Below are positions 49,301-60,930 of a DNA stretch of 64,000 bases, piece after piece. Source of the stretch: Trichoplusia ni (taxonomy: Eukaryota > Arthropoda > Insecta > Lepidoptera > Noctuidae); NCBI RefSeq assembly GCF_003590095.1, contig NC_039502.1, positions 2,418,001-2,482,000 of the forward strand. Reading direction: 5' to 3'. Position 1 is the stretch's first letter; each line of letters starts with the position of its first letter. A model generated the notes under the pieces. The model saw only the letters and a program-made list of their open reading frames with translations. It was not told the origin of the DNA and made no database searches. A program made the translations under genes and the position numbers.

Positions 49301-52300
49301 TATACAAAAGATTCCTAAACGCCAGGTCGCATCTTAAAACTAACGAAGCACTCGTTTTACTTCATCGATATTGAATCACTTTTATCTGGTCTTACATAAG
49401 CCACGTGTATAAACAAGAGATTTTATTAGGTAACTAAGAAAAGAAATTGGCTACATTATGCGGATGATTTAAAAAGGCCAGTAAAGAGTAAATTTATTGT
49501 GGCTGTTGCAAGTATCGGACGGACGTCTCGTGCGTTTCTATTTTTGGATCCGCACCCTCACATCGACATTCGACAGTTACACACGCTTGCGTCATTGCCG
49601 TGCCTCCGTCTTACAAGTATACTAAGCGACCATTTTCGATAGATCTATTAATTGTGAACGACATCTCCACTCTTGCGAAGAATGTGAGCTCTTATTAATT
49701 TGGTCACTAATTTTAACTGAGTGCATTAGCAGATGTCTGGTATTCTTCGCATGTGAACGTCATTTCCTGTTGTAGTTAAACTCAGAGGCATTGTTGCCAT
49801 TATTTTGCTCATTTCAATTACTGATGCAGCTTTAATAGTGCACCGCGCGTTGGCAGGGCATGGTAAAAATTACATGATATAGTCAGAAACGCGTATCCAT
49901 TATCAGTTTTGTTAAAATGTTATACTTAACTAAAACCTACCTGTTTTACAAAACGATGTATAAAACTGAAGTTTTGATATACAGTCAGGCGCATCGCACC
50001 TGCACAGTTAAAGGCGTAATAGTTCAAAGAAAACAAAAGCAAGATATAACGAATCTTGTTCATAGCAAGCGACATGACCCCCTCAATGTTGTACTGGACA
50101 ATAACATTACCATAACGTTAAGGCCAAGGCGCCAATCATGCGCTAAACCATTCATCAGTGACGTGGTTCACTACGCTGCAGGCATTTCTTTCATTGTTTA
50201 TTAGATGTCTAGACAAACACTTATATATTACTACGGCAACTGCTATAGGTTTCTAGGTAGGATAAGAAAGTAGTCTTCTTTAAAAGAATTAAAGTCGATG
50301 TTGAGAACGGTTCCCAATGTCAATTGTTCAGGATTCTTCTGAATACTATTTAACGTAGGACTAAAATGAAGAGTCTAGCATTTATATAGCTAATTTAACA
50401 GAATTCTCAGTCCGTAAGAGAGTCTTCGTATTGCTTAGTCGTTGGTAGTGGAACAGAATGGGCTGAGAAGAATGATGAATAATCGAGTGTCTATATCTCT
50501 ATGAGAACCTAAACTAAAAAAATCCTAAAACGTAAAACCTCAAGAGCAAAATAACTGTGACAAGAATTAATTGAAGATCGGATAAATAAAGCACTTTACC
50601 GGGTTGTGAACGTCACTGAAACCCGCTCTCGATCTGCAAGCAATTAATAACACAATTTACACCAGTTCGATGTCAAATCGATGCCAGTAATGGAATTTGC
50701 CATGAACAATTGTAGTTAGGGTTGTCCCTTTTAATTTTCAAATATTACGTCAATTGTATTTTGGTTTGTAGTAAAAAACTTGACATTAGCATCGAAAATT
50801 ATGTTTTGGTAAGCTAAGATGTCGTTAAACGCTTTCAAATAATGTTTAAAAATCATTTCAGAAGCGACTTAGCAACATCTTCTGTCTATTCTGTGTATCT
50901 ACTTACAGTTTTAAAAATCTACTTAACAAATAACGTATTAAATAACCTCGCCTGTCTCGTGACGATTGAAACAGAGTGCTAATCTTGGCCTGAGTCTCGT
51001 CGAGATGAATGCAGCGGTCAGGTCGCCTACAGAACGTAATACAGCTCTATTAAAAGTTTTCCACTATCGCAAGTGCACTAACCCTTGCAATGCTGAAGTA
51101 CATAAAGTTCCCACATAACAGTGCGGGGTCAACGAACGATCTCGGCCTCGAGACGCCATTTAAACTGAACAGGTTGCATTTTTAATGCGTGTCGTTTCGG
51201 ATTCAATAGAATGCATTGCATTGATTAGCTACTGTTAGGACTGTATCGATTTGTACCTTTGTTGTAATAGGGTTGCCAGTTTTATTGAATGTGTCGGGCG
51301 AAATAATGGGGATGAGACATTGTTTTTTGCCCTTCTGGTAATGTAATGAATAGTGGATCCATATTTTACTTGTTTCGCAAACATGTGGTTTTTATGGGTT
51401 AAGTCTCAAGCCGTCTTAAACTTAAAAGCAGTTTAGATTCATAAATTTATAGTAAATATATATTTCATGGCCTCAAAAGGTTTATATTTTTTACACCTAG
51501 TCATCATACTTATTGAGAAACTCTCGGCGTGATGCTAAAAACACCGCACTAATCTGTATATTTTTTTTCAAAGCACGGTTTAGCTTTTGAGATAGTGTTT
51601 CGTCACACTCTATGATATCTAACTAGTCAATATTTACGCATGATAACAGAAATATGACAATTTGCAATGCTAATAGCAGGGTCAAGTATGCCGGCTCGCG
51701 TCAACCGATTTACAGTTACGAAAACAAAAACAATTTGCGTTTGTCGATTACTAAACACACGGTATCTTTATTTCTAAAAGCATAAGGTTGAAAATTGAGT
51801 GTGTTTTAATAAGGAATGTTTAAGATTATGCAGACTACGTAACGTTGAGTACGTTATCAGGTTGTAAGCACACATTCAGCGATAAGAACGAGCTTCTTAA
51901 GCGCAACTTTCATTGGTAAAATTCCGTAATGACTGTTCCAGTTAAGGGTAATACAGATTGAGAATATTTTTATGAAAAATAAAACTTGTGCTTACGAAGA
52001 AATTAATAAGGAAACGAAGTACGAATACCTACATGTTAGCAATGTATACTCTGTTTTTAATTAACCTCTATGCACAGCATTTTCCTGAGAATTAGAAAAA
52101 CACTCAATACTTGTGTATAACTAGAAGACTACATTGATTTTCTGTACCTTAAGTCTAAAACTGTGTTAAAGTATGTTGTCTTAATTGTCAATCAAGATAA
52201 AATGCAATAAAAACATGAAACAGCTGTGGTATTTAGTGCAACCACACACAACCGCAATATAAGGACCTATCGAACTAAAAATAGCAAAAGAGAAATTGAA

Positions 52301-55300
52301 CCGCTATGAAATCTTAACTAATCATATCGCATCAACGGTGATAACTAGAAACTCTATAATTTTACTAAATATGGAACTTCGATAGTTAGTTTCTTGACCA
52401 ATTACCAACGAGTTTTGTATTTAAATTCAACCACATCTTAACAGTTTAATTACGATAGAACGCCTTATAGCTTAAGCATAGACGTTCAGGGTCAAACTAT
52501 TCCCGATAATGCCCGATAATGAGAGGTTAATTGTACTAATAGTAATTTAATATGGTAAAAACAACTTTAAAAAGCAATTTAAACAACAGTTATTCATTTC
52601 ACATTAATAATTAATTGATTAGTATTATTCAAATGGCAATATTAAGCTATTATCCCTACTAACGATGTTTACATCGCTTTGATAAAAACAAAGACATAAA
52701 AGCTTGTTTTCAGTTCTATTCTAAATAGCCTAGTAACTCGTTAGTTGTTCGTAACCACTTAACTATCTAAATCCCCAAAAAAATCCAGAGTAGCGAATAC
52801 AATAGGTGTATTTAATCCAGTTAAAATTATCGACATCTACAAGAGCCCCTATATGAAAAAGAAAAACAAAAAATGCATAGCCAATGAAAGTCGTAAGGTA
52901 GTGGAATATTATCTAATTTAAATAAACTTTGATGTAATAAAAAAGTTTTCCATGTAAAATGAGAAGCGAGCTCCTGTTTACATCTGCGATCAAGAAATTC
53001 GGTGTCCATAGGAAAAGGAGGGATCTTTTCTGAACATTGTTATATAATTATGAAACATCCAACAAATCGAGTAACAACAAATCTCGACCGGAGCCACGAC
53101 CGATGCCCTCGCCTCCTGCAATCTCATTGACATTCAACATCTATTACCTAACCCTCCGATGCCTGAGCCGTTATACTAACATTCAGCAACCAATGCATCA
53201 TGTTTAGCAAATAGGGCCACACATAGACTTCAGGTAACTAAACGTGTCTAGACGACGCAACGCGATAACGGTACTGTGTCAGTATTACCATGTTGAGTAT
53301 GCTAACAAGTTTTCTACGTTTGTTTCAAATACTGTGAGATGAGAAATGTTTTCCTTTTCGCCTTTCTGTCCTTATCTATTCATTTTAGGGTTGATTTTAC
53401 GTGGGAACTCTTGTGAGTATTTAGAAAAAAAATGTTTATTATGTACCAAAAATATTTTTGGTACAGTATTCAGTTCGGAATGCCTATCATTTAATTATAT
53501 GATTTGGAACGTTTACACACACAATTAAATAATTACTGCATTCCGAATAATAAAATCTTGTTGGCGATAAGACCGGTTTTTATTCTTGTTTATTGTGTTA
53601 TATTTCTAGTCGAATTCCTTCACATTTTTGTCATAGCAGAAAAACATAAATGAAAAGTACCAGGGTTGTGTTTTCGCTATCACCCTGAATTAAGTCGCTG
53701 ACACCACGTTCAAACTAAACTAGCCATAAGTTAAAGCCAAATTAGTTAAATTATAAAGTTCATAGGGTGTGGAAATAAGTTTTTGGGAAAATACGCTCAT
53801 TTGCACAGGAAATTAATTAGAGATTCCATAGTAGGCTACATCAGACATACTTTGTAAATGTACCGCATACAACTAGTCGTTTTAATGTAAACGAGTGATT
53901 TTGAGAGTAGACCACCTTCAACGCCCTATGTGAGAATTTCTAGATTATTCATAGGCTAATTGATATCCTTTGCCGTCATTTTCCGTATTGTGACGTAGAT
54001 ATATTTGCATTTCACCCGTCTCGCTGTTTTAATCGGTAGCTTCTCTTCTTAAGGTTAGCGATTCTCCTATTTAGCAAATTTTCTTTTTAATTTGACGTAT
54101 GTTACTAAGTCCACGTAATATAATATTACGTTAGCTCCTTGCGAAGTTCATTCAGAGATCACAGATTCCTTGTTTATGTGTGGCAATGATAGATGTTTAG
54201 TGTATAAAACAAATATTTCTCTAATCAAACATATCCCTTGATTTAAAACCAATAATTTTTTTTCAGGTTTCCGAAGGAGAGGTTGCCTTTGTTAACTCTT
54301 TACTAGCGGGCTGGTATCTACTTGGAGGACCTTTCGTATCAGCTTTAGCAAACAAGTGAGTACTAACTTCCATTCCACCCTAAAAAACAAACATACTGCC
54401 TTTGTAGAAGCAGACAATGACAACTTGTTAGGTCTACTGGAATTAATACTTAATTATTTCCTCCTTTAATATATTAGCATTTTCTTACGATGTATGCTGC
54501 CTTCATACATTTCTTGACTACACTTTAGTAGCAACGTAAATTTAGTGAAGGTCTGTGTCAATTTGTTATTAAGAGTGTATTGTTATTTCTAGATACGGAT
54601 TCCGGATGGTGACCACTATCGGAAGTATCGTCTCGACCCTATCATTCGCTTCGTGTTACTACGCCCCGAACATTGTGTATCTCTACATAGTATATGGCTG
54701 CATCGGAGGTAAGGGTTGATTGACTTGACTGCACGGGTAGATGAGCGGTTGAGGTCGACAAGCCAAACGTCGCGGGTTCGATCCCCGCATAGGACAAGCA
54801 TTTGTTTAATCCACAAATGCTTGTCTGGGTGTCTTTGTGCATGTGATTTGAATGTTTGTGAAGCCCTCCACGATTAAATTCAATAGTGCGGGAGTCGATG
54901 TTTTTAAATATGGTTTAATAATTTAATATTATTTAACTTTCATACGTAAAAGCTTGCGTGTCCACCGACCGATTTATTGATTTAGTATTACATTTGCAGG
55001 CATTGGTCTTGGCATGATATTCATGCCAGCCGTTTTGACGGTCGGATTTTACTTCGAGAAATGGAGAGCTCTTGCAACAGGTGTTGCGTTATGTGGCTCT
55101 GGAGTCGGCTGTTTCATTATGGCGCCTTTTACAACTTACTTAAAGGACAGTTACGGTTGGAGAATGACTATATTAATTCATGCAGGTTAGTAACACTTTA
55201 TTGCTCCTTAAATCTGGATCATTATTTTTTTAAGAATATTTTAGGATTTAAATTGTTTTTTGTTTGCAGGATTTGTATTAGTTTGCACTCTACTCGGAAG

Positions 55301-57408
55301 TACATTCCGACCAATCCGTCCAGTCCGCGTTACTTTAGAACCGAGAGAAGAAGTGTCCACCCGTCGCCACGAAGAGGCTGTTGAGAAACTTAACTCTATG
55401 TTACAACTACATCAAAGCAAACTCGACACCACCCTTACAATGCCGCCAGAAATGAAGTTTACAAACAAAGTGAGCCCTCACACCTGGATGGGAGTTTCAA
55501 ATAACACCAGGTACCCGACGGCTGAAGAAGTATTCCGACAAAGTTCAACTCAACTAGACCACAGAAGATCCTCTGCTGTTTCTGGTACAATTAAGAATAC
55601 CCTTGGGAACAAACCTATGTTTATTGACACCGCAGTAGCAGAAAAAGACGAGCAAGACGAGAACAATACCGTTGATAACACCGAGCCATTGATCCAACCC
55701 ACATTGAGAGTTATGTCGCAGTCCAATTACAACAGCCGCCGCCGCTCAACAGTTGACTTGTACAGGCCTTTGTACCGAGATGACATATTCTTTGGAGCGA
55801 GTTTGAAAAGACTACCGCAGTACACGTCACGAAACTCTATCGGCTACCACTTGGCCATGACTCACGTTCCTACTGAGGAAGAAGCTAAGGAAGAGACATC
55901 AGGAAGATGCCATCTTTGTCCAGAAGCTGTACGCAGAGCATTGGCTACCCTGCTGGACGTGAGCCTCTTTAAATCAATAACATTCCTGGTTTTGGCTCTG
56001 AGTGGGTTCTTTACGATGTTAGGATTCTTCGTACCGTTTATGTTCTCTGCCCCAAGAGCCAAGGAGAATGGTATGGAACCCGTGATGGCTGTGTGGTTGG
56101 TCCCGACAATTGGAGTAGCTAATATCATTGGTCGTATAACGTGCGGCCTGATATCATCGGTGCCGCGAGTATCTCCGCTGTGGGTGAACAATTTGGCGCT
56201 GACGGCTGGAGGTATCGCCTCAATGATGAGTGGACTGAGTACCGCCATATCCTTCCACCTATTTTACTCCATAGTATTTGGACTAGCTGTTGGTGAGTTT
56301 CTTTTTAGTAACTATATATTTATATCTTACTTAACTTCATTTTGGAAAGTAATAAAGTGTGATAAGCAGGTAATCCTTATGTGCACACCCAAGCTGCCAG
56401 CCAAGCCAAGCTAAACATATTGTATTTTTTTGTCTTCAGCCTGTTTCGCATCTTTGCGGTCCATTCTGGTCGTGGAGTATCTGGGGCTGGAAAACCTAAC
56501 TAACTGCTTCGGGCTTTTCCTACTGTTCCAAGGCGCTGGAGCTCTATTGGGAGCACCGATAGCTGGTGAGTTTGTTCATCATATTTTGTTCTTAGATTTA
56601 ATAATGTGTGTACATATAAATACACGAGATTAAACAGTTGAAGTTAATTTATTATATCATTCTAATTGTTATCATTGAAAATTCAATGACAATATAATAT
56701 TATTATATTACTAAAGTGACTTATGGAACATTATTGTGTAATTTATGGTTGGCGCCTTGTTATTTCTGTCCTTTGTCTAGCGGTGCAATGCCAAATTCCT
56801 CTCAAGCGTGCCCGCATGGCTATTAAACGATGACCTAGGCTAATAATATATTTTAACTTTTACTACTAGTAGTACAAACTAAGTACATGCGAGGTACAGG
56901 TACAGATGTCATAAAATTCACCCATAAATAAAAGGAAATTGGATTTACTTTGACACTATTCGTATTCTCTTAATATCTACGTTTTTCCAAAACAATAATT
57001 AGAAATTCATTGTATTGTCAGTGAGTGCTCCGCCCCTTACTGAATTGTAAATAGCGGGTAATAATTTGGGCCCTGGCTTATTGTTTTCATAAAATTCATC
57101 GCTTTGCACTTCGTAATAATCCCATTAATCGTTTCTTTATTGTTACTTTAGGTAAACTGTACGACTACACACAAGACTACAACGTATCGTTCTGCGTTTC
57201 TGGTGGTTTCCTTCTTTTATCGGCGCTCATGTGCTACCCAGTCAACAGGATTAGCAGGTGGGAGAAAAGTCGCAACGAGAGGAAGCAAATAGAAAGCATC
57301 TTCACCCACCCTGACACACAAACTAACATGAAACCAAACCCATTAAAAACGGAAGGACAAACGAACGGACAAGCGAAAAGACAGAACAACGCACAGCTAA
57401 AAGTTTAA
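46324..57408 (+). CDS. Monocarboxylate transporter-like protein (SLC16 family), complete (MCT-B)
   Basis: Eight coding exons: 46324-46443, 49142-49267, 54267-54355, 54593-54708, 55000-55185, 55270-56292, 56440-56565 and 57152-57408. All junctions are GT-AG and the phases join cleanly to 680 residues. The ATG is preceded in frame by TGA at 46315, and its exon begins after TCTGCAG at 46312, so a non-coding exon lies upstream. The N-terminus is 42 residues, then D45-G-G-W-G-W50 in helix 1 and YFEKWRALATGVALCG (168-183) at helices 4-5, the two SLC16 signatures. Helices 7-12 follow a long cytosolic loop of about 215 residues (around 230-445) containing two RRxS sites and a CHLC pair. The C-tail is basic and polar and ends QLKV. 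The expected role is plasma-membrane carriage of a monocarboxylate; the substrate is unknown. It is the tandem paralogue of MCT-A. Confidence 0.93.
46794..46982 (+). CDS. Small ORF 1: 62-residue predicted membrane-anchored or secreted cysteine-rich peptide
   Basis: ATG to TGA, 62 codons. After a short polar start comes a hydrophobic stretch (FIPIIVGFHIFYVLFGF, about residues 11-27), consistent with a signal peptide or anchor. Then come seven cysteines in a 40-residue tail (SCC, RGTC, AVLC, SEC, VSTC, SC). The start context is moderate (G at -3), and an overlapping frame with an upstream ATG at about 46749 could compete. It is the first of three closely spaced frames on the same strand inside an MCT-B intron. 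No known family is recognised; it may be a genuine small protein or an incidental frame. Confidence 0.35.
   Translation: MSDFLVNFNKFIPIIVGFHIFYVLFGFESVSCCRGTCSAVLCQTEEIEIKSECVSTCSCEPE
47060..47200 (+). CDS. Small ORF 2: 46-residue predicted single-pass membrane peptide
   Basis: ATG to TAG, 46 codons, 77 bases after small ORF 1. A strongly basic N-terminus (KKLRRNRIIRK) is followed by a long hydrophobic C-terminal half ending TMTVLILLL. The segment KIAERIINACLLATISL resembles KAAEVVVDVLAWATLIV of small ORF 3: shared K, A, E and A-T, with I/V and N/D substitutions. This suggests a duplicated pair. The start context (ACAAGATGA) is fair. Too short for certainty. Confidence 0.35.
   Translation: MTALEKKLRRNRIIRKIAERIINACLLATISLAFAEITMTVLILLL
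47246..47368 (+). CDS. Small ORF 3: 40-residue predicted single-pass membrane peptide
   Basis: ATG to TAA, 40 codons, 45 bases after small ORF 2. The start context is strong (ACAAAATGG). The basic N-terminus (WQRRREIVHK) is followed by a hydrophobic helix (about residues 18-38) and a terminal Cys. Layout and partial sequence match small ORF 2. An AATAAA lies 128 bases downstream, as if one transcript carried all three frames. Function unknown. Confidence 0.38.
   Translation: MAFSRMWQRRREIVHKAAEVVVDVLAWATLIVGTYILLSC
47496..47501 (+). terminator. Candidate poly(A) signal for the small-ORF unit
   Basis: AATAAA on the same strand just after small ORF 3. If used, it would end a compact transcript inside the MCT-B intron. 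AATAAA is frequent in AT-rich DNA, so this is only supportive. Confidence 0.3.
47846..48087 (-). repeat. tRNA-derived SINE, near full length
   Basis: On the minus strand: GGGTCTAGTGGTTAGTGACCC (box A region), GGTCGTGGGTTCGATTCCCACCC (box B), then GTGTGATGAGCAC, TGTTTATCAGTTGTCTAGTAC, CTTAATTTGAGACTAG and GTGTGAATGTTGTCC. This order matches an abundant lepidopteran tRNA-related SINE. It is not a tRNA gene, because the 3' body and lack of an acceptor stem are clear. Confidence 0.85.
49268..54266. other. Intron 2 of MCT-B (5.0 kb)
   Basis: Donor GTAAGT, acceptor TTTTTTTTCAG. Mostly unique AT-rich DNA with no exon. Less AT-rich tracts at 49500-49640 and 50950-51190 are candidate regulatory DNA. 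A perfect 22-base palindrome lies at 53443-53464 and 10-bp inverted repeats (TTCGGAATGC) flank 53473-53548. The 95-codon frame at 49917-50204 shows no family features. Confidence 0.6.
53443..53464. repeat. Perfect 22-base palindrome
   Basis: GTACCAAAAATATTTTTGGTAC reads the same on both strands with no loop (shown split as GTACCAAAAAT / ATTTTTGGTAC). It sits inside intron 2 of MCT-B. Confidence 0.85.
54733..54895 (+). repeat. SINE inside a short MCT-B intron
   Basis: GGGTAGATGAGCGGTTGAGG (box A), CGTCGCGGGTTCGATCCCCGC (box B), then CTGGGTGTCTTTGTGCATGTG and CCCTCCACGA. It is the best-preserved of three copies of this family here. It fills more than half of the 291-bp intron 54709-54999, starting about 25 bp after the donor. 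A 12-bp inverted repeat (ACAAGCATTTGT) follows box B. Confidence 0.8.
56566..57151. other. Intron 7 of MCT-B
   Basis: Donor GTGAGT, acceptor TTACTTTAG. MCT-A has no intron at the equivalent place (its helices run through within exon 375-606). No repeat recognised. Confidence 0.8.
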
Positions 57409-58190
57409 TAGCTGAAGTTAAAAGATAATGGACACATTGTTACGGACAAATTTGGTGCCAAAAGAATAAATAATGTGAACACGGTTAGCTGGTTGGTGAG
57501 TGCATCAAACGATACGTAGCCGGCATTCAACCGTCTATAATAGTAAGGATGAATGATTAATTGTGCCGCAGTATATTTTAATACTGGCAACATTCTCGTA
57601 TTCATGAATGACCTTACACGTAAGTGATCGCAATTACTGCTATTGTAACGGTTTTATCATTACTCTAGCGCCATTCGTTCATGAATATGGAAATCTCCTT
57701 TTGTAAGACTTGGATTTGTTTAATTACATTTTTAATAAAATGTATTTAGTTTTATGTTAGTTTTATACAGACAGATTTTGAGATATCAAGTAATATGTCA
57801 ATTTAATATTAATTTAATAATTATAATATCTAAAGTGTCCTAATCATGTACCTCGAATACGAAATTATGGATTAGAAACATTCCCAATAGTAAATCTTTG
57901 ACAAAACTGCAACCTTTGAGAGGTTTGCAATGATTCGGTTAAGTCAGATTAATGCATTTATTGTAGGTTTAGAGGATTAAAAAGTACAAAGACTCGAAAT
58001 GTAAAGGTAGTTTCACAGTTTTGTCGAAGTTGCCCATATGATGGAAATCTGAAGCCAAAATGTACTTTAATTATAGTCTGTTAGATACTATTGTGTGTGC
58101 CTAGGTTATAATAACTTAAAATTGGTGCATAATATAAGACTATTTTATAAGTAATTTGTTGTAAATAAATATTGCATATCAGTGTGCGAG
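57409..58190 (+). other. 3' UTR of MCT-B
   Basis: Follows TAA 57406-57408. AATAAA occurs at 57475-57480, near 57733 and at 58164-58169; the last is followed by a GT-rich run (AGTGTGCGAGATGCGTG), typical of a cleavage site. The exact end is inferred. Confidence 0.5.
58164..58169 (+). terminator. Candidate poly(A) signal for MCT-B
   Basis: AATAAA followed by a GT-rich downstream element within 30 bases. The earlier signal at 57475 is an alternative. Confidence 0.4.
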
Positions 58191-60133
58191 ATGCGTGATA
58201 ATGATAACCATATGGATGGGTTTAAATTTTGGATTGATTGTGCCTTACTGTGCAAAGAGACTCGTTTATTTTATAAATATTCGTATCTACTTTTACAAAC
58301 GATACTTACTCTTGTTAAATGTTAATTATTACAATAGTTTAATTATAAAATGGGAATAAGTATTTCCTTATGTATTGCACATCACATGCAGTGATTATAG
58401 GACTTAAAATGTGTTACTAACATATTGTGAATAATTAGGACTATAACTGTGGCTGTGGTCTTATAACATGTCTGTTTTAAAATAAGAAATCATAGTCATT
58501 TGTTTTCGAATAAGATAATAATTGGAGTGGTTTCAGAACAGCGTTTTTTTGCGGTCGCATCTATGACTAAAAAATTAAGTGCGTATGACACGCACTTAAT
58601 TTTTTTTGGTTTCAAAGTTATTTCAAAATTATTTTCAGATTATTCGGAAAAGTCTTGCGGCTCGCCCTGATACTAGTTCATTATCGTGTCAACGCTTTTA
58701 AGTTATGTTTTTGGTATAAGTTAAAAATACATAACTTACTTATAAAACGCTAGTCTGAAACCGCCTTTAGTTTATACGGATTGAACAAACTCATTTATCT
58801 ATAGAATAAATCAAATACGTTATGAAAAAAACCTTCAAAAACATAATATATAGAAATATACATTTATAGTCTTTAAATTATTAAATTTAGATCATGTAAG
58901 TTTTAAACTGAAACAGCAGTCAATAGTAAAAAAAATGAATGCAGCCTTTGCCTATATTGATTTAATTAATTACATCCTTTGTTAAGTCCTAGCTACCGCA
59001 TTAGGTTAAGTAACCTGTAATGGTAGATTAGTGTGATTATTAAATAAATAAATAAAATCATTGGTGCTAAGCCTACGTTCCTGAGTAACATTTTATAATG
59101 AACCTACACGGCTTTCATAACAATTAGCATTTAATATTATTCAGGAGGATTATAATTTTTCGAATAACTGTACAAATTGTGACCATATATTTGTATAAAA
59201 ATGATAGGTAGAGTCTTGTGTTCGTATGTGTATATGTGAAAACCTTGTTAATGTAGATTTTTTTTTGATGGTGACTATGATTTTTTTCTTAAGTATGTTA
59301 ATCGATGCCACAGTGCCATATACTTAGTGTGCAGTAAGATTGTTCAGTACCTACGTGCGTCTGGACTAGTTGTCTTGCCGCAGATCATGACAAAATGTCA
59401 AGAAAAATGCCTTGTTTTTTGAAGAATGCATGTAAACCATTTTCCTTGGCCCTTTAAAATATACGATATTTGCCAAATAGTCTTTGACGTAGTTTTATTG
59501 AATAATTATCATCATCATCCCCATAACACGCCTGTCAGATTAATTTCTGCTGCGCCTTTGAGTAAATCCCAATAAAGATATGTTCTCTATTAGTATAAGA
59601 TCCCGACATAGAACGACCTTCACCGGGCTGGTTATTTGAACAAAAGTATTTTTTAGTTAATTAAATATGCCAATTAAGAGATTGCAAATGGGTATATGTG
59701 CTATTGCTGACATTCGTAGCGACACCTGTAACATTCGAGCAATCGACATGAATCGACACATTAGTTGCACAATTCCTTAGCAAATGGATCCGTTGGTAGT
59801 CAAATCAACTAGACTGAGGATTTGTATCAAATTTATGTTGATCATCATAGCAAGCGTGTCTTGAATTACGCAATCAATTGATCAGACATTCGTTAAAAAA
59901 AAGGAAAAGTAAAACCTGCAGCATATTTGAGAGGCCTTTCGCATACACTTCACATTCGTATCAAAAGGTACTTGATATTAATAGAACATTTAGCAATGAA
60001 TGAGAAACATTTGTATCCTCCTCCCATCCTCCTTCGACTTGACATTCGTATCATATTTTACATTCAGTTACGTCGACATAACATCATAGAAAATTGGACG
60101 ATTGTAAACCTATTGACTTTGGCTTATCAATTT
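58191..60133. other. Intergenic stretch between MCT-B and FAU/RpS30
   Basis: AT-rich without coding exons. A perfect 16-bp hairpin lies at 58569-58605. 59505-59640 (ATCATCATCATCCCC..., CACCGGGCTGG) may be an old repeat fragment. Confidence 0.4.
58569..58605. repeat. Perfect 16-bp inverted repeat, 5-base loop
   Basis: AAAAAATTAAGTGCGT (58569-58584) is exactly complementary to 58590-58605; loop ATGAC. The right arm runs into T8. Confidence 0.85.
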
Positions 60134-60296
60134 ATAATAATAAAGAGCAGAAGCGTTGGTTTGTTTGAAAGCGCCAATCTAAAGAATATGAGAGCAAAGC
60201 AGTAATGGAAAATGCTGTAAGAATGAGAAGATGCTAATTATAAAAGTTCCATGCCTTTAAAATAACCACGTGGACGAAGTCGCGCGAAATAGCTAG
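60134..60296 (+). mobile_element. Helitron-like element, diverged copy
   Basis: TGGTTTGTTTGAAAGCGCCAA near the start and CCACGTGGACGAAGTCGCG...TAGCTAG|T at the end are diverged versions of the element at 41430-41661. The middle is shortened. Confidence 0.55.
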
Positions 60297-60500
60297 TCTA
60301 TACAAGACAATATCTGAAAAAGCTACAAAATAGGTATTTCCATCTTGAACATTCATTTCATAGTCATACTTATTGTGTATAAGTATTTGCGTGTATTGTC
60401 TGGTTACTCGTGTTTTATAAATTTTATAATTTCTCATAATGATTTCAATAAAGTAGGTAAATGCGTGGAACTGAATGTGTAAGTGTACAAAAATACGAGA

Positions 60501-60650
60501 AAAACCGCTCAAGTGAGAGTCGGACTCCCAACACCACGGTTTAGAACCACAAATTATCTAAGTAAACTTCAACTGCCCAGCTACCACGATTCGTTATATT
60601 AAGCCTGGTGACAGACGGATGGACAGTCGAAAGCCCTCTATTTCCCTAAT
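60501..60650 (+). repeat. Dispersed moth repeat
   Basis: AAAACCGCTCAAGTGAGAGTCGGACTCCCAAC and the later GGTGACAGACGGATGGACAG follow the pattern of a common lepidopteran repeat; a diverged relative is at 19425-19540. Confidence 0.55.
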
Positions 60651-60666
60651 AAAATATCTTCTTCTT

Positions 60667-60885
60667 TATTATATACATATTTAAAATGAATTGCTCTTCG
60701 TTAGTCTCGCTAATACTCGAGGACGGCTGAACCGATTTGGGTAATTTAAGTCTTGAAATATTCGTATTTCAGGGAAGGTTTAAAGGGTGAAAACATGGCA
60801 AATTGCAGAAAAAATAAAAATACAAGAACTGTAAAATAACCACGAGATCAGTTACAACGCGGGTGAAGTCGCGGGAAACAGCTAG
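60667..60885 (+). mobile_element. Helitron-like element, second subfamily
   Basis: GCTCTTCGTTAGTCTCGCTAA, CTGAACCGATTTGG, AGGGAAGGTTTAAAGG and the end GGTGAAGTCGCGGGAAACAG then CTAG|T. The terminal segment is shared with the copies at 39772 and 41661 while the interior differs. It ends 66 bp from the FAU/RpS30 stop codon. Confidence 0.6.
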
Positions 60886-60930
60886 TTGAAAATAAAACAC
60901 TTATTGGCGCAAAAGATGTTATATTTGCAT

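Noticed and set aside
54616..54842. Two overlapping 66-codon minus-strand frames
   Set aside because: They cover the end of an MCT-B exon and the antisense of a SINE.
55862..56248. 128-codon minus-strand reading frame
   Set aside because: Antisense of the large MCT-B exon encoding helices 7-10.
56293..56414. Read-through extension of the large MCT-B exon to a stop at 56412
   Set aside because: GTGAGT at 56293 and the acceptor TCTTCAG at 56439 restore the family sequence; the extension does not resemble SLC16. A retained-intron isoform cannot be excluded.
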